From positions 620,001-684,000 of the forward strand of contig JBALVI010000001.1 in the NCBI GenBank assembly GCA_036961205.1: a stretch of 64,000 nucleotides of DNA, in the 5' to 3' direction. The position numbers were made by a program, and so were the translations under genes. The notes under the pieces are model-generated. The model had not been told where the DNA came from, searched no databases, and saw only the letters and a program-made list of their open reading frames with translations. Positions 52,328 through 61,231 of this stretch are shown piece by piece (position 1 is the first letter of the stretch; every line of letters begins with the position of its first letter). This DNA is from CALJFL01 sp036961205. GTDB lineage: Bacteria > Pseudomonadota > Gammaproteobacteria > Pseudomonadales > Halieaceae.

Positions 52328-52987
52328 TCAAGTTTGCTCGTCCAACTCGTCATAAACCGTGTTGTCGCTCAACCAGCTATCCAGCACCTCGATGAGCTCT
52401 GCGTGGCCGGTGTGCTTGAGTGCTGAAAACAACTGTACACTCACCAGTTCTGCGTGTTCCACCAGTTGAGCCTGGACTTGCAGCAAGGTACTTTTGGCCG
52501 GACCTTTCTTCAGCTTGTCGGCTTTGGTGAGCAAAATGTGCACAGGCATTGATGCGGCCAGTGCCCAGCCCAGCATTTGTTCGTCGAAGGGCTGGAGAGG
52601 GTGGCGAACGTCCATCAATAGCACCAGGCCACGCAAACTTTCACGTTTCTGCAGATAATGCTCCAGCTGTTTGGTCCACTCTCGCTTGACTGCCTGGGGC
52701 ACTTTGGCAAACCCGTACCCGGGGAGGTCTACCAATCGTTGCTGCTCGGTAAGGTGAAAAAAGTTAATTAGTTGGGTTCGGCCGGGAGTCTTGGAGGTTC
52801 TGGCGAGCTTCTTGTTACCAGTTAAGCTATTGATTGCACTCGATTTACCGGAATTAGAGCGACCCGCAAAAGCAACTTCCCAACCGCTGTCGGGTGGGCA
52901 CTGGTTAAATTTGCTGGCGCTGGTCAGAAAACTGGCGAGCCGGTAGTTAGGCGCGGCAATGTCGCCCGAGGGCCCTTCGCTGGTCAT
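52328..52987 (-). CDS. engB: Ribosome biogenesis GTPase EngB/YsxC
   Basis: TRAFAC GTPase for large-subunit assembly. G1 GRSNSGKSS near 44, G3 DLPGYGFAKVP near 90, and G4 LTKADKLKKG near 155. I chose ATG 52987 (MTSEGPSGDIAAP…, 219 aa); a longer frame runs into the divergent cytochrome promoter. Usual polA-engB neighbour. Confidence 0.96.
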   Translation of the reverse strand: MTSEGPSGDIAAPNYRLASFLTSASKFNQCPPDSGWEVAFAGRSNSGKSSAINSLTGNKKLARTSKTPGRTQLINFFHLTEQQRLVDLPGYGFAKVPQAVKREWTKQLEHYLQKRESLRGLVLLMDVRHPLQPFDEQMLGWALAASMPVHILLTKADKLKKGPAKSTLLQVQAQLVEHAELVSVQLFSALKHTGHAELIEVLDSWLSDNTVYDELDEQT

Positions 52988-53024
52988 GGAATTGGTTCGC
53001 CTTTTTTGGTCGATGTATCTCGTA

Positions 53025-53030
53025 TATAAT
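53025..53030 (+). promoter_or_regulatory. -10 box upstream of the cytochrome c5-c4 pair
   Basis: TATAAT, perfect to consensus, with only a T-rich -35 region at 17 bp. It would give a leader of about 70 nt before the c5 ATG at 53106. Confidence 0.45.
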
Positions 53031-53105
53031 GCCACAGCTTTTTCGACTGTTATCAAATGCTTGCAGCGATTGGGCGTGTACTTTACCAACGATCAGAGGT
53101 TTTCG

Positions 53106-53399
53106 ATGAAAAAGTTGTTAATTGTTGCTTTTGCCCTTGTCGCTACCAGCGCCATGGCCGATCCAATTATGGACAAGTACAACAAGAGCTGTGCTGTCTG
53201 TCATGCGTCCGGTGCCGCCAACGCGCCAAAAACCGGTGATACTGCTGCCTGGGAGCCGCGTATGGCCAAGAGTATGGACGCGCTGGTACAGTCAGTTCAA
53301 ACTGGCCTGAACGCAATGCCTCCAAAGGGTATGTGCTTTGATTGTACTGACGATGAGTACAAAGCCCTGATCCAGTACATGGCAAAGCCAGCGAGCTAA
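53106..53399 (+). CDS. Cytochrome c5
   Basis: Small periplasmic monoheme cytochrome. Signal peptide (MKKLLIVAFALVATSAMA), heme site CAVCH at 29-33, and the c5-typical NAMPPKGMCFDCTDDEYKALI with its extra Cys pair and axial Met region. 97 aa. The start at 53106 is set by the signal peptide; the long frame upstream overlaps engB. It probably donates electrons to the caa3-like oxidase. Confidence 0.95.
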   Translation: MKKLLIVAFALVATSAMADPIMDKYNKSCAVCHASGAANAPKTGDTAAWEPRMAKSMDALVQSVQTGLNAMPPKGMCFDCTDDEYKALIQYMAKPAS

Positions 53400-53430
53400 G
53401 CTCCTCGTTCCTATTATTCACTGTGGATTA

Positions 53431-54069
53431 ATGATGAAGAAGTATTTAATAGCCTGTGCGCTGTTTGGTGCCAGTGTGCAGTTCTCACAGGCGGCTGATA
53501 TTGCCGCTGCCGGAAATGCCGAAGCCGGTGAGTCTAAAGCCGTAACCTGTAGCGCCTGTCATGGCCCCGATGGTAATAGTGTGGTGCCGACCTTCCCGAA
53601 ACTTGCCGGGCAAGGCGCACGCTATTTGCTCAAGCAAATGAAAGACATTCGCGACGGCGCCAGGCCTGTACCGACAATGGCGGGCCAGGTAGATAATATG
53701 TCCGATGAGGATTTGGCCGATATTGCTGCTTTCTATAGCGGTCAGGCTTCTTCCGGCGGTCAGACCGATCCGGAGTTGCTGGCTCTGGGCGAAAAAGTCT
53801 ATCGCAATGGCATTATGGAGCGCGGCGTTGCTGCCTGTTCGTCTTGCCACTCCCCCAATGGCTTGGGCAATGCGCCCGCTGGATTTCCGGTGTTAGCCGG
53901 TCAGCATGCCGATTACACCGCAACGCAGTTGCGCATGTACCGCAAAGGCTATGAACAGGCAGGGGGTCGCGATAACGATGGCGACAGCAAGATAATGCGA
54001 ACTACAGCGTTTGCGCTAAGTGATCTTGAGATCCAGGCTGTGTCCAGTTACGTTGCTGGTCTGAAGTAG
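53431..54069 (+). CDS. Cytochrome c4 (diheme)
   Basis: Signal peptide (…ALFGASVQFSQAA) and two cytochrome c domains with CSACH near 41 and CSSCH near 137. 212 aa. The c5-c4-dsbA order after engB is the Pseudomonas order. A strong terminator follows at 54087-54112, so dsbA is a separate unit. Confidence 0.95.
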   Translation: MMKKYLIACALFGASVQFSQAADIAAAGNAEAGESKAVTCSACHGPDGNSVVPTFPKLAGQGARYLLKQMKDIRDGARPVPTMAGQVDNMSDEDLADIAAFYSGQASSGGQTDPELLALGEKVYRNGIMERGVAACSSCHSPNGLGNAPAGFPVLAGQHADYTATQLRMYRKGYEQAGGRDNDGDSKIMRTTAFALSDLEIQAVSSYVAGLK

Positions 54070-54086
54070 TTTCGGATGCTCTGAAC

Positions 54087-54112
54087 AAGGTGGCTGAGGC
54101 CACCTTTTTTTT
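54087..54112 (+). terminator. Intrinsic terminator after cytochrome c4
   Basis: AAGGTGGC (54087-54094) pairs perfectly with GCCACCTT (54099-54106) around TGAG, followed by a long T tract to 54112. Confidence 0.9.
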
Positions 54113-54175
54113 CAGTCATCGAACAAGTCCCTGAAACTGCTGTCATACATTGAGAATATTTTGATGGAGAATTAC

Positions 54176-54817
54176 ATGTTGAGACGTTTATTGTTGCCAT
54201 TCGCGCTGCTGCTTCTGACACCTTTGTGGGCGTGCGCGCAGGATGAAACCGTATGGGAAGAGGGCAAACACTACGACCTTGTGAGCCCTGCCATACGCAC
54301 TGCAGATCCCGCTAAAATCGAAGTCACCGAGTTTTTCTGGTATGGCTGTGGCCATTGCTATAATTTCGAACCGATGATCAGTCAGTGGAAGAAAACGCTG
54401 CCCGAAGACGTGGTATTTAAGGGTTCACCGGCAATGTGGAATGCGCCTATGGAACTGCACGGCAAGGCGTATTACGCGGCAGAAGTGCTAGGCGTGCTCG
54501 ATACCATGCACCTGGTTATGTTTCAGGCGATGAATGTTGATCGCAAGCGCCTTACTTCGGAAGCTGAAATAGCGGCAGAGTTCGAGGCCAATGGGGTTTC
54601 AGCGGCTGATTTTAGCAAGGCGTATAATTCTTTCGGTGTAGGCAGCCAGATGCGCCAGGCGAACGCTAATGCCCGCGCAGCCAAAATTACCGGCACACCG
54701 GAAATTATGGTCAATGGCAAGTACCGCATTTCCAGCCGCAAAGCGGGCAATCATGCGAGTATGTTGAAACTAGTCGATTACCTCATCGAAAAAGAGCGGG
54801 TCGCGGCGGCAAGCTGA
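54176..54817 (+). CDS. dsbA: Thiol:disulfide interchange protein DsbA
   Basis: Periplasmic dithiol oxidase. Signal peptide MLRRLLLPFALLLLTPLWAC, active site CGHC at 58-61 in FFWYGCGHCYNF, and the cis-Pro loop ITGTPEIMVNGKYRI near 170. I chose ATG 54176 with GGAG seven bases upstream. 213 aa. Disulfide supply may matter for the exported proteins nearby. A terminator follows. Confidence 0.95.
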   Translation: MLRRLLLPFALLLLTPLWACAQDETVWEEGKHYDLVSPAIRTADPAKIEVTEFFWYGCGHCYNFEPMISQWKKTLPEDVVFKGSPAMWNAPMELHGKAYYAAEVLGVLDTMHLVMFQAMNVDRKRLTSEAEIAAEFEANGVSAADFSKAYNSFGVGSQMRQANANARAAKITGTPEIMVNGKYRISSRKAGNHASMLKLVDYLIEKERVAAAS

Positions 54818-54846
54818 ACTAGCCAAAAGTAATGTAGCAGTATGGT

Positions 54847-54877
54847 AAGGGCGCTTTGAGAAAAGCGCCCTTTTTTT
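54847..54877 (+). terminator. Intrinsic terminator after dsbA
   Basis: AAGGGCGCTTT pairs with AAAGCGCCCTT around a short GAG-A loop, then seven T at 54871-54877. Strong on the plus strand; the minus strand lacks a T-run. Confidence 0.9.
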
Positions 54878-54880
54878 ATC

Positions 54881-56500
54881 TTACTGGTAGGTGGGGGGCC
54901 TTGTCCCAATGATCGTAAGATGGAAGCCGGTTTTGTCCATCGGAATGACGTCCTGATACAAAACTTCCTCCGCATCGTTACTCCTGTATAGCTCCACCCG
55001 CTGATTCTGGATGCCGGGCTCGACAATCTCACTGGTCAGAATTGCACCGCTAACTTTTAGAGCGCCAAGACTTTCTCCTGGATTACCAGCCAGAATGTGG
55101 TGGGTCGCGCCCGTAGTGGTTTGCGTTCCTGTTACGATCGGAGAGGTTTTCCCGGGCACCTGTACTACTTGTGGGCGAGGGTTGGCCGTACCTGTGGTGC
55201 GATGGGGAACAAGCACTGCCATCGGTTGAGGAATCTTCGCGATTTGTTTTGGTGGCTCTACGAGCGCCTGAGGTTTGGGGCTCACAATCGGCCTGGTACT
55301 TGGTACGTGCACGTAATTTGGGTGCGGTGTCACCATCGGTAGCTTGGCAGGTTGTAATACGTTCATCGGTTGAGGCACCTGTTGGGCGACCTGCGGTGTG
55401 GGTTGTGGCGTTGGTGTGGGAATGCTCATCGGCTGAGGCACTTGTTGTGCCACTTGCGGTGTGGGCTGTGGCGTTGGTGTGGGAACGCTCATCGGTTGAG
55501 GCACCTGTTGTGCCACTTGCGGTGTGGGTTGTGGCGTTGGTGTGGGGACGCTCATCGGCTGAGGCACCTGTTGTGCCACTTGCGGTGTGGGTTGTGGCGT
55601 CGGTGTGGGAACGCTCATCGGCTGAGGCACTTGTTGTGCCACTTGCGGTGTGGGTTGTGGCGTTGGTGTGGGAATGCTCATCGGCTGAGGCACTTGTTGT
55701 GCCACTTGCGGTGTGGGCTGTGGCGTTGGTGTGGGAACGCTCATCGGCTGAGGCACTTGTTGTGCCACTTGCGGTGTGGGCTGTGGCGTTGGCGTGGGAA
55801 CGCTCATCGGTTGAGGCACTTGTTGTGCCACTTGCGGTGTGGGCTGTGGCGTTGGTGTGGGAACGCTCATCGGTTGAGGCACCTGTTGTGCCACTTGCGG
55901 TGTGGGTTGTGGTGTTGGTGTGGGAACGCTCATCGGTTGAGGCACCTGTTGTGCCACTTGCGGTGTGGGTTGTGGTGTTGGTGTGGGAACGCTCATCGGT
56001 TGAGGCACCTGTTGTGCCACTTGCGGTGTGGGCTGTGGCGTTGGTGTGGGAACGCTCATCGGCTGAGGCACTTGTTGTGCCACTTGCGGTGTGGGCTGTG
56101 GCGTTGGCGTGGGAACGCTCATCGGTTGAGGCACTTGTTGGGCGACCTGCGGTGTGGGCTGTGGTGTCGGTGTTGCTACCTGATTGGGTGTTGGGTTTGG
56201 TGTTGCGGTAGGTGCAGTGACGGGTTGCGGAGGTACTACCACCGGTTTTACAAGCGCAATTGGTTGTGCGGGTGTCAATGTACTCATCCCCACGTGCTGA
56301 TTAGTAGTGCTTGGATCCGGGGTTTGCCCAACGGGCCCCAACCCCGACGTTGGCGTCTGTGAAGTTTGTGTCGACAGACCGTGCTGCGCCTGACAGTTCA
56401 GGTTACCTTTGCCTTGAGCGCTGTTCGCGTGACAGCTTTTTGCGTTCGCCATTTGTGGGACTGTTATACAGATAATTGCCAGCATCGCTAGAAGCTTCAT
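54881..56500 (-). CDS. Secreted Pro/Gln-rich tandem-repeat protein downstream of a TpsB transporter
   Basis: The signal peptide (MKLLAMLAIICITVPQMANA) is followed by two Cys (KSCH, LNCQ), a Thr/Pro/Gln linker, thirteen 21-residue repeats containing QPTPQVAQQVPQPM (last residues vary: SVP, SIP, NVL), and a distinct C-terminal ~80 residues starting near GTQTTTGATHH. Repeats are nearly identical at DNA level (63 bp), suggesting expansion. There is no canonical TPS domain of a TpsA, though it sits 10 bp after a TpsB gene. Extended polyproline-like rod is likely. 539 aa; function and transport route are inference. Confidence 0.85.
   Translation of the reverse strand: MKLLAMLAIICITVPQMANAKSCHANSAQGKGNLNCQAQHGLSTQTSQTPTSGLGPVGQTPDPSTTNQHVGMSTLTPAQPIALVKPVVVPPQPVTAPTATPNPTPNQVATPTPQPTPQVAQQVPQPMSVPTPTPQPTPQVAQQVPQPMSVPTPTPQPTPQVAQQVPQPMSVPTPTPQPTPQVAQQVPQPMSVPTPTPQPTPQVAQQVPQPMSVPTPTPQPTPQVAQQVPQPMSVPTPTPQPTPQVAQQVPQPMSVPTPTPQPTPQVAQQVPQPMSIPTPTPQPTPQVAQQVPQPMSVPTPTPQPTPQVAQQVPQPMSVPTPTPQPTPQVAQQVPQPMSVPTPTPQPTPQVAQQVPQPMSIPTPTPQPTPQVAQQVPQPMNVLQPAKLPMVTPHPNYVHVPSTRPIVSPKPQALVEPPKQIAKIPQPMAVLVPHRTTGTANPRPQVVQVPGKTSPIVTGTQTTTGATHHILAGNPGESLGALKVSGAILTSEIVEPGIQNQRVELYRSNDAEEVLYQDVIPMDKTGFHLTIIGTRPPTYQ
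55363..56181. repeat. 63-bp tandem repeat, 13 units
   Basis: The motif CATCGGTTGAGGCAC / CATCGGCTGAGGCAC recurs every 63 bp from 55363 to 56119, thirteen times, each encoding one 21-aa unit on the minus strand. Units differ mainly by synonymous C/T changes and a few Val/Ile changes. The repeat preserves frame, so copy number changes would keep the protein open. Confidence 0.97.
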
Positions 56501-56510
56501 TATTCTCATC

Positions 56511-58253
56511 CTAGAAGTAGTAGATGGCCTGAATCCAGGCGCGGTAGTCATCATCGGAGCCGTCAACGGCCTCACCCGTATTTGGATTCTCGGAGTCGTT
56601 ATCGCCAATTTGGCTGCCCAGAGAGCCTCGCACCACCAGTCCCGACTCCCAGCTCTGGCTCAGGTTAACCCCCCAGGAGGACAGGGTGATATTGTTCTTG
56701 ATGATCGGGTTGCCCGCTTCCCATCCGTCCCAAGTATCCTTGTAAAGCTGTACCCAACCGGTTGTATAGAACAGGGACGCCTGCAAGTTGCCGCCCCAGG
56801 GAAGGTTTAAAAAATCGTAGCGCAGGTCCAGATGCAGATTAGCGCCAATATCGCCAGCCACCTGACCGGTGGGGTAACCAGGTATGCTGAAGGGCCCGCC
56901 CAGGTAAAACGTCTGTGATGAATCCAGATTTTCGTTAGCCCATTGGCCGGCGAGTCCTACGTAGGTGGACCAGTTGCCGGTGAGGTGCTGAAGACGGGCA
57001 AGGTCCAGGTTTACTTTTACGAAGCTGCCATCGGCGCCGACATTCTGCCTGTCAAATTCCTTGAAGGCGTCGCCTCCTCGAATGTCCAGAGAGCCAGCTG
57101 TAACGGCAGCGGAATAAAACGTCTCGCCATTGGCCCAGCGGTCGTCATCGTAGTCTCCGGCAACGGAAAAACTCAGACTATTAATCCGCCGATCAGCGTC
57201 CTGGTCACCGGAATCGCTGGTATCGTCCAAGGCCAGGTAAGCGTACTCGAGGCGGCCAGCCAGATTGTTATGTCTGGAGCGAATAAACGGATAACTGCCG
57301 AACAGTCTCAGCGACTGGGCGTCGCCTTCATTACCAGTGGTTCGAAATTGTTTACCCAGTTCGTAGTCCAGGTAATCGATATTGGCGCCGACTCGCAACC
57401 CACTGCCTGAAATCGGCGTGCTGTAATCCAGGAAAAAATAATTAGAGTCGCTGCCGCTGGTGACGGCGCGCAGGGTAATTTGGTCGCCAGAGCCGGTGGG
57501 GCTGTTGAAGTAGACGGTCGCTCCTAGCCTTGATTCTCCCGTGTAATAACTACCGAAATTATCAATGTCTACGTTACCTGTTATCCGAGGAGTATCTTCG
57601 GCGCGCAGCAAAAACTGAGCCTCTCCCGGTTCCGTGCCCGGATAGATTACAGAATGCGAGGTGACGCCAGGAAGGTCATCCACCAATAGGATACTGCGCT
57701 CGAATTCCGCTCGCTTCATGACCTCACCGGTGGCGAGATTTTCTTCCAGAATGCTGTTTATTGCCCTGTCAGTCACCTGCGTCCCCTCATTGGACAGGTA
57801 TACCCCGGCTTCTTCCAGCACACCTTCATAAACGTGGAGTGTGACAATCCCGTCGACTATTGCCTGAGGCGGAACATAAACCTGGGCCGCAAAAACCCCG
57901 CGAGCTCTATAACTATCCCGCAACACAGCCGCGGCAAGCTGAATTTCGAGGCTGCTCAAAGTTTTGTCAGAATAGGGTGCTAGTAAATCAGTGAGTTCGT
58001 TATCGCTGAGCTCATCGTTGCCATAGACCACAAAGTGGGAAACGTAGATATCTGGCCCGGTAATCTCGGCACCCAGCGCTGCGGGAGTTTCGATTGAAAC
58101 ACGCTCGTTGCGGTCGGGTAACACCCGCCGCAGAGTGTCTTCGCGCATATCCCGGTAAAGTATTCCGGAGTTGGGGTAGGGGTTTGCAGATACCTGCGCT
58201 GTAGTGGCCGCAAGTACCAGTGCAACTGCAACTGGGCATAAAAGTCTGTGCAT
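56511..58253 (-). CDS. TpsB-type outer-membrane transporter (ShlB/FhaC/HecB family)
   Basis: Signal peptide (…CPVAVALVLAATTAQVSA), then a POTRA domain with ISHFVVYGNDELSDNELTDLL-like spacing near 70-145 and Y.ARGVFAAQVYVPPQAIVDG, and a C-terminal 16-strand-type barrel ending in an aromatic residue (…IQAIYYF). The FxxGG and FhaC-style LRYDF (DLRYDFLNLPWGG) features fit. 580 aa is normal for TpsB. Its stop is 10 bp upstream of the repeat gene. It should export a partner across the outer membrane; no large hemagglutinin-like TpsA is in the window. Confidence 0.88.
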   Translation of the reverse strand: MHRLLCPVAVALVLAATTAQVSANPYPNSGILYRDMREDTLRRVLPDRNERVSIETPAALGAEITGPDIYVSHFVVYGNDELSDNELTDLLAPYSDKTLSSLEIQLAAAVLRDSYRARGVFAAQVYVPPQAIVDGIVTLHVYEGVLEEAGVYLSNEGTQVTDRAINSILEENLATGEVMKRAEFERSILLVDDLPGVTSHSVIYPGTEPGEAQFLLRAEDTPRITGNVDIDNFGSYYTGESRLGATVYFNSPTGSGDQITLRAVTSGSDSNYFFLDYSTPISGSGLRVGANIDYLDYELGKQFRTTGNEGDAQSLRLFGSYPFIRSRHNNLAGRLEYAYLALDDTSDSGDQDADRRINSLSFSVAGDYDDDRWANGETFYSAAVTAGSLDIRGGDAFKEFDRQNVGADGSFVKVNLDLARLQHLTGNWSTYVGLAGQWANENLDSSQTFYLGGPFSIPGYPTGQVAGDIGANLHLDLRYDFLNLPWGGNLQASLFYTTGWVQLYKDTWDGWEAGNPIIKNNITLSSWGVNLSQSWESGLVVRGSLGSQIGDNDSENPNTGEAVDGSDDDYRAWIQAIYYF

Positions 58254-58328
58254 TATAATTCCCGAACCTGTTGTTTTTATAGTCGAATTATCCAGCTCAC
58301 TTTCACTCTATACGATGTCAGGTCGCGA

Positions 58329-59336
58329 TCAGATCTGCAGCCACTCTGGCACTGGCAGGCCCCGGTTTTCAAGAAATACTGGATTGAACAGCTTGCTCTG
58401 GTAGCGATTCCCGTAATCGCAGAGGATTGTGACGATGGTATGCCCGGGTCCCAGATGCTCGGCCAGCCGAACAGCACCGGCTATATTGATACCCGCAGAG
58501 CCGCCCAGGCACAAACCCTCGTGCTGGAGTAGATCGAACACATAGGGCAACGCTTCCGCGTCGCTGATCCGAAAGGGAACATCGACCTGGGCCTGCGCCA
58601 TATTCTCGGTGATGTGGTTGATGCCGATACCTTCCATCATCGAGGTGCCTTCGCCCGCCTTCAGCTCTCCAGAACGAAAGTACTCGTAGAGCGACGCGCC
58701 CTCTGGGTCAGCGAGTCCGATGACAACGCCGTCGTTTTGCTGCTTCAGGGCCTGTGACACACCGGCCAGGGTGCCACCGGTGCCTACGGCGCAGATGAAT
58801 CCGTCAACTTTGCCGTCAGTCTGTTCCCAGATTTCGCGGCCGGTTGTGTCCCTGTGTATTTCCATATTGGCGAGGTTGTCGAATTGACGTGCCCAAACCG
58901 CACCGTGTTCTTCCTTGGCGGCCAATTTGGTGGCCAGCCGCTGAGCCGTGTGAATATAGTGATTGGGGTCGCTGTAGGATGTCGCACCTACCAGATGCAA
59001 ATCGGCGCCCAATAATTCCAGAGAATCTATTTTTTCCCTACTTTGGGTTACCGGCATTACTACGCTGCTGCGATAACCCAGGGCGTTGGCAATCAGGGTT
59101 AAACCAATGCCGGTATTGCCCGCTGTACCTTCGACTATTCTGCCACCGGGCTCCAGACTGCCGTCCTTTTCTGCCGCACGAATTATCCCCAATGCAGTGC
59201 GGTCTTTGACTGAGCCACCGGGGTTGAGAAATTCCGCTTTTCCTAAAATGGTGCAGCCGGTTTTCTCCGAAACCTGGCGCAGATGAAGGAGTGGCGTGTT
59301 GCCAATAAGGTTGGTGACGTCTCTTGCCGCTTGCAA
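58329..59336 (-). CDS. Cysteine synthase family PLP enzyme
   Basis: Fold-type II PLP enzyme. The PLP Lys is in GGSVKDRTALGI near 45, and the phosphate loop is seen as GTAGNTGIGLTL near 73 (family TSGNTGIAL, so Ser is Ala here) and GTGGTLAG near 185. 335 aa. It may make cysteine from O-acetylserine or be a cystathionine beta-synthase relative. The TTG start has GGAG eight bases upstream. Not clearly cysK or cysM. Confidence 0.85.
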   Translation of the reverse strand: MQAARDVTNLIGNTPLLHLRQVSEKTGCTILGKAEFLNPGGSVKDRTALGIIRAAEKDGSLEPGGRIVEGTAGNTGIGLTLIANALGYRSSVVMPVTQSREKIDSLELLGADLHLVGATSYSDPNHYIHTAQRLATKLAAKEEHGAVWARQFDNLANMEIHRDTTGREIWEQTDGKVDGFICAVGTGGTLAGVSQALKQQNDGVVIGLADPEGASLYEYFRSGELKAGEGTSMMEGIGINHITENMAQAQVDVPFRISDAEALPYVFDLLQHEGLCLGGSAGINIAGAVRLAEHLGPGHTIVTILCDYGNRYQSKLFNPVFLENRGLPVPEWLQI

Positions 59337-59390
59337 AATAAATTCTCCGAACAGGTAATGGAATCAGTATGACACAGAGATGTATGTCGG

Positions 59391-60596
59391 TCAGTGGGCT
59401 TTGCTGCGTCGGTACTGCCAATACACCTGGCCGGCTAGCAGTAGGGCGCAGAGGCTAATCAGAGTCATCCCCTGAACCATAGGCAGGGGAGAGTCTTTGA
59501 GGTACTTCCCTATCACTGCCGTTGCTGTCGCGGCGATAGACATCTGCACAAAGCCGAATAGGGACGATGCTGTTCCTGCAATATGGGCAAAAGGTCGCAG
59601 CGCTATGGCCATGGAGTGGGGCAACATCAGACCCAGCGCGGCGGAATAAAAGCACATGGGTACGATTAGCATCATGATATTGGCAGGGTCATGCAAGCTT
59701 CCCCCCAGCATTGACAGGCAAGCGATGCTGGCAAGAAAGCCACCATATAAAATGACTTGTTCCGAATCCCGATTGTTGCTGAGTCGCGCGCTAAGGGCAC
59801 TGCCTGCCATATAGCCAACTACCGCGTTGATAAAGATCAGACCGAAGCGTTCTACCGGCACGCCGAACATACCAATGAAAATAAAACTCGATGAAGACAG
59901 GTATATGAGCAGGCCGGCATAGACAGCGGAGCTCGCGATGGTGACCGTGAGGAAGTAGGGATTAGCCAACAACTCGAGGTAATTGCGCAGGATTTTCGAT
60001 GGGCGCAAGCTTTGCGGAGTGGGCAAGGTCTCTGCAACAAAATAATAGATCAGTATCAACATACTGCAGCCGTAGAGCGCGAGGAAAACAAAAATGCTGC
60101 TCCAGGGTAGGTAAAGCAGTAAAACGCCCCCAATTCCTGGCGCTATAGCTGGTGCCAGCGCCATCAGCATGGCGATCAGAGATAAGGCTCTGGCGGCACG
60201 ATTTGGGCCAAATACATCGCGGGTTATGGCCCTCGCCAGAGTGGGACCCACGCATGCGCCAATACCTTGCAGAAATCGGTAAGTCAGCAGGCTGTCTATA
60301 GTTGTTGCCAGAGCGCAGCCTACACAGGCTATGACAAACAGAAAGGTACCGCCATGCAATAGCGGGCGTCGGCCAAAGCGATCTGCCAAAGGCCCACAGG
60401 CCAAATGGAACACAGCGAAACCGGTTAGGTAAGCACTGAGTGTCAGGTGCATGTGGCCGATGTCGGTGTTCAGGCCCGCCATCATCTGCGGCATGGCTGG
60501 CAAATACATATCGACGCTGAGTGGCCCCAGCGCAACCAGTGCCGCAAGTAGTACGAGCAGCCAGGGTGATTCTGGTCTAAGTGATGTTGGTTTCAT
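59391..60596 (-). CDS. Bcr/CflA family MFS efflux transporter
   Basis: Twelve TM segments of the drug:H+ antiporter type. Bcr/CflA signature DMYLPAMPQM near 28, LADRFGRRPLLHGG near 67 (motif A), and the ARAITRDVFGPNRAARALSLI block near 117. 401 aa. Substrate cannot be read; sulfonamide, bicyclomycin or small-molecule export are known in the family. It lies just upstream of the cysteine synthase-like gene on the minus strand, 54 bp apart. Confidence 0.9.
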   Translation of the reverse strand: MKPTSLRPESPWLLVLLAALVALGPLSVDMYLPAMPQMMAGLNTDIGHMHLTLSAYLTGFAVFHLACGPLADRFGRRPLLHGGTFLFVIACVGCALATTIDSLLTYRFLQGIGACVGPTLARAITRDVFGPNRAARALSLIAMLMALAPAIAPGIGGVLLLYLPWSSIFVFLALYGCSMLILIYYFVAETLPTPQSLRPSKILRNYLELLANPYFLTVTIASSAVYAGLLIYLSSSSFIFIGMFGVPVERFGLIFINAVVGYMAGSALSARLSNNRDSEQVILYGGFLASIACLSMLGGSLHDPANIMMLIVPMCFYSAALGLMLPHSMAIALRPFAHIAGTASSLFGFVQMSIAATATAVIGKYLKDSPLPMVQGMTLISLCALLLAGQVYWQYRRSKAH

Positions 60597-60754
60597 GGGC
60601 CGCAGATACTAACACCTCAAGTTCTGAGGGTGAGCAGCATGTGGGGTTTATCGCGTAACAATCGGGCCTGTCATCTCCGCTGGTTTGTTAAGCCTGTAGC
60701 GAGGCTGAGCCACTATAGAACTAGCTGCTCTAGTGAGAGTAAGCACCAACTAAC

Positions 60755-61231
60755 TCACTGTGCAAGATGATCAAGGGGTAGGGCTGTGTTCTGAACTACC
60801 CGCCTCAATTCAAAGCTGGAGTGAACACCGGTGACGCCGGCAATTCGGGTCAGTTTGCCCAATAGAAAACGCTCGTAATATTCCATATCGGGGACCACTG
60901 CTTTGAGCAAGTAGTCGGCCGATTGACCCGTAACCACAGCGCACTCCATAACCTCGGGATAGTTGCCGATTTGCTGCTCGAATTCCTCAAAGCGCTCCGG
61001 TGTATGCCTGTCCATGCTGATGCTTATCCAGGCCGTTAGCTTGAGCCCCAGCATCGACTGGTTGAGCAGAGTTACGTGCTTGCGAATGAGCCCGCTGTCC
61101 TCCAGTCTTTTAACTCTTCGAGAGCAGGGCGTTGGCGAGAGCCCAACGACGTCAGCCAGTTCCAGGTTACTGATGCGGCCGTTGAGCTGCATTGCCTGCA
61201 GAATTCTGCGATCAGTGCGGTCGAGCTTCAT
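60755..61231 (-). CDS. Lrp/AsnC family transcriptional regulator
   Basis: N-terminal HTH (DRRILQAMQLNGRISNLELADVVGLSPTPCSRRVKRLE, shown in parts) with the classic LSPTPCxRRV recognition segment, and a C-terminal RAM/AsnC ligand domain (ESAVVTGQSADYLLKAVV-like, MECAVVTGQSADY). 158 aa. It diverges from leuA across a 298-bp AT-rich spacer. A possible own promoter TTGACT on the minus strand lies at 61317-61322. It may control leuA, itself, or both. Confidence 0.93.
   Translation of the reverse strand: MKLDRTDRRILQAMQLNGRISNLELADVVGLSPTPCSRRVKRLEDSGLIRKHVTLLNQSMLGLKLTAWISISMDRHTPERFEEFEQQIGNYPEVMECAVVTGQSADYLLKAVVPDMEYYERFLLGKLTRIAGVTGVHSSFELRRVVQNTALPLDHLAQ

Noticed and set aside
55363..56181. 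CRISPR array
   Set aside because: Repeats are directly adjacent, with no unique spacers and a coding period of three; no cas genes are present.
55171..56362. Long plus-strand open frames (346 and 330 codons) across the repeat array
   Set aside because: They are periodic shadows of the 63-bp repeat on the other strand, giving monotonous Cys/Arg/Leu/His- or Val/Ala/Trp-rich products with no ribosome site. The minus-strand frame has a signal peptide and an operon partner.
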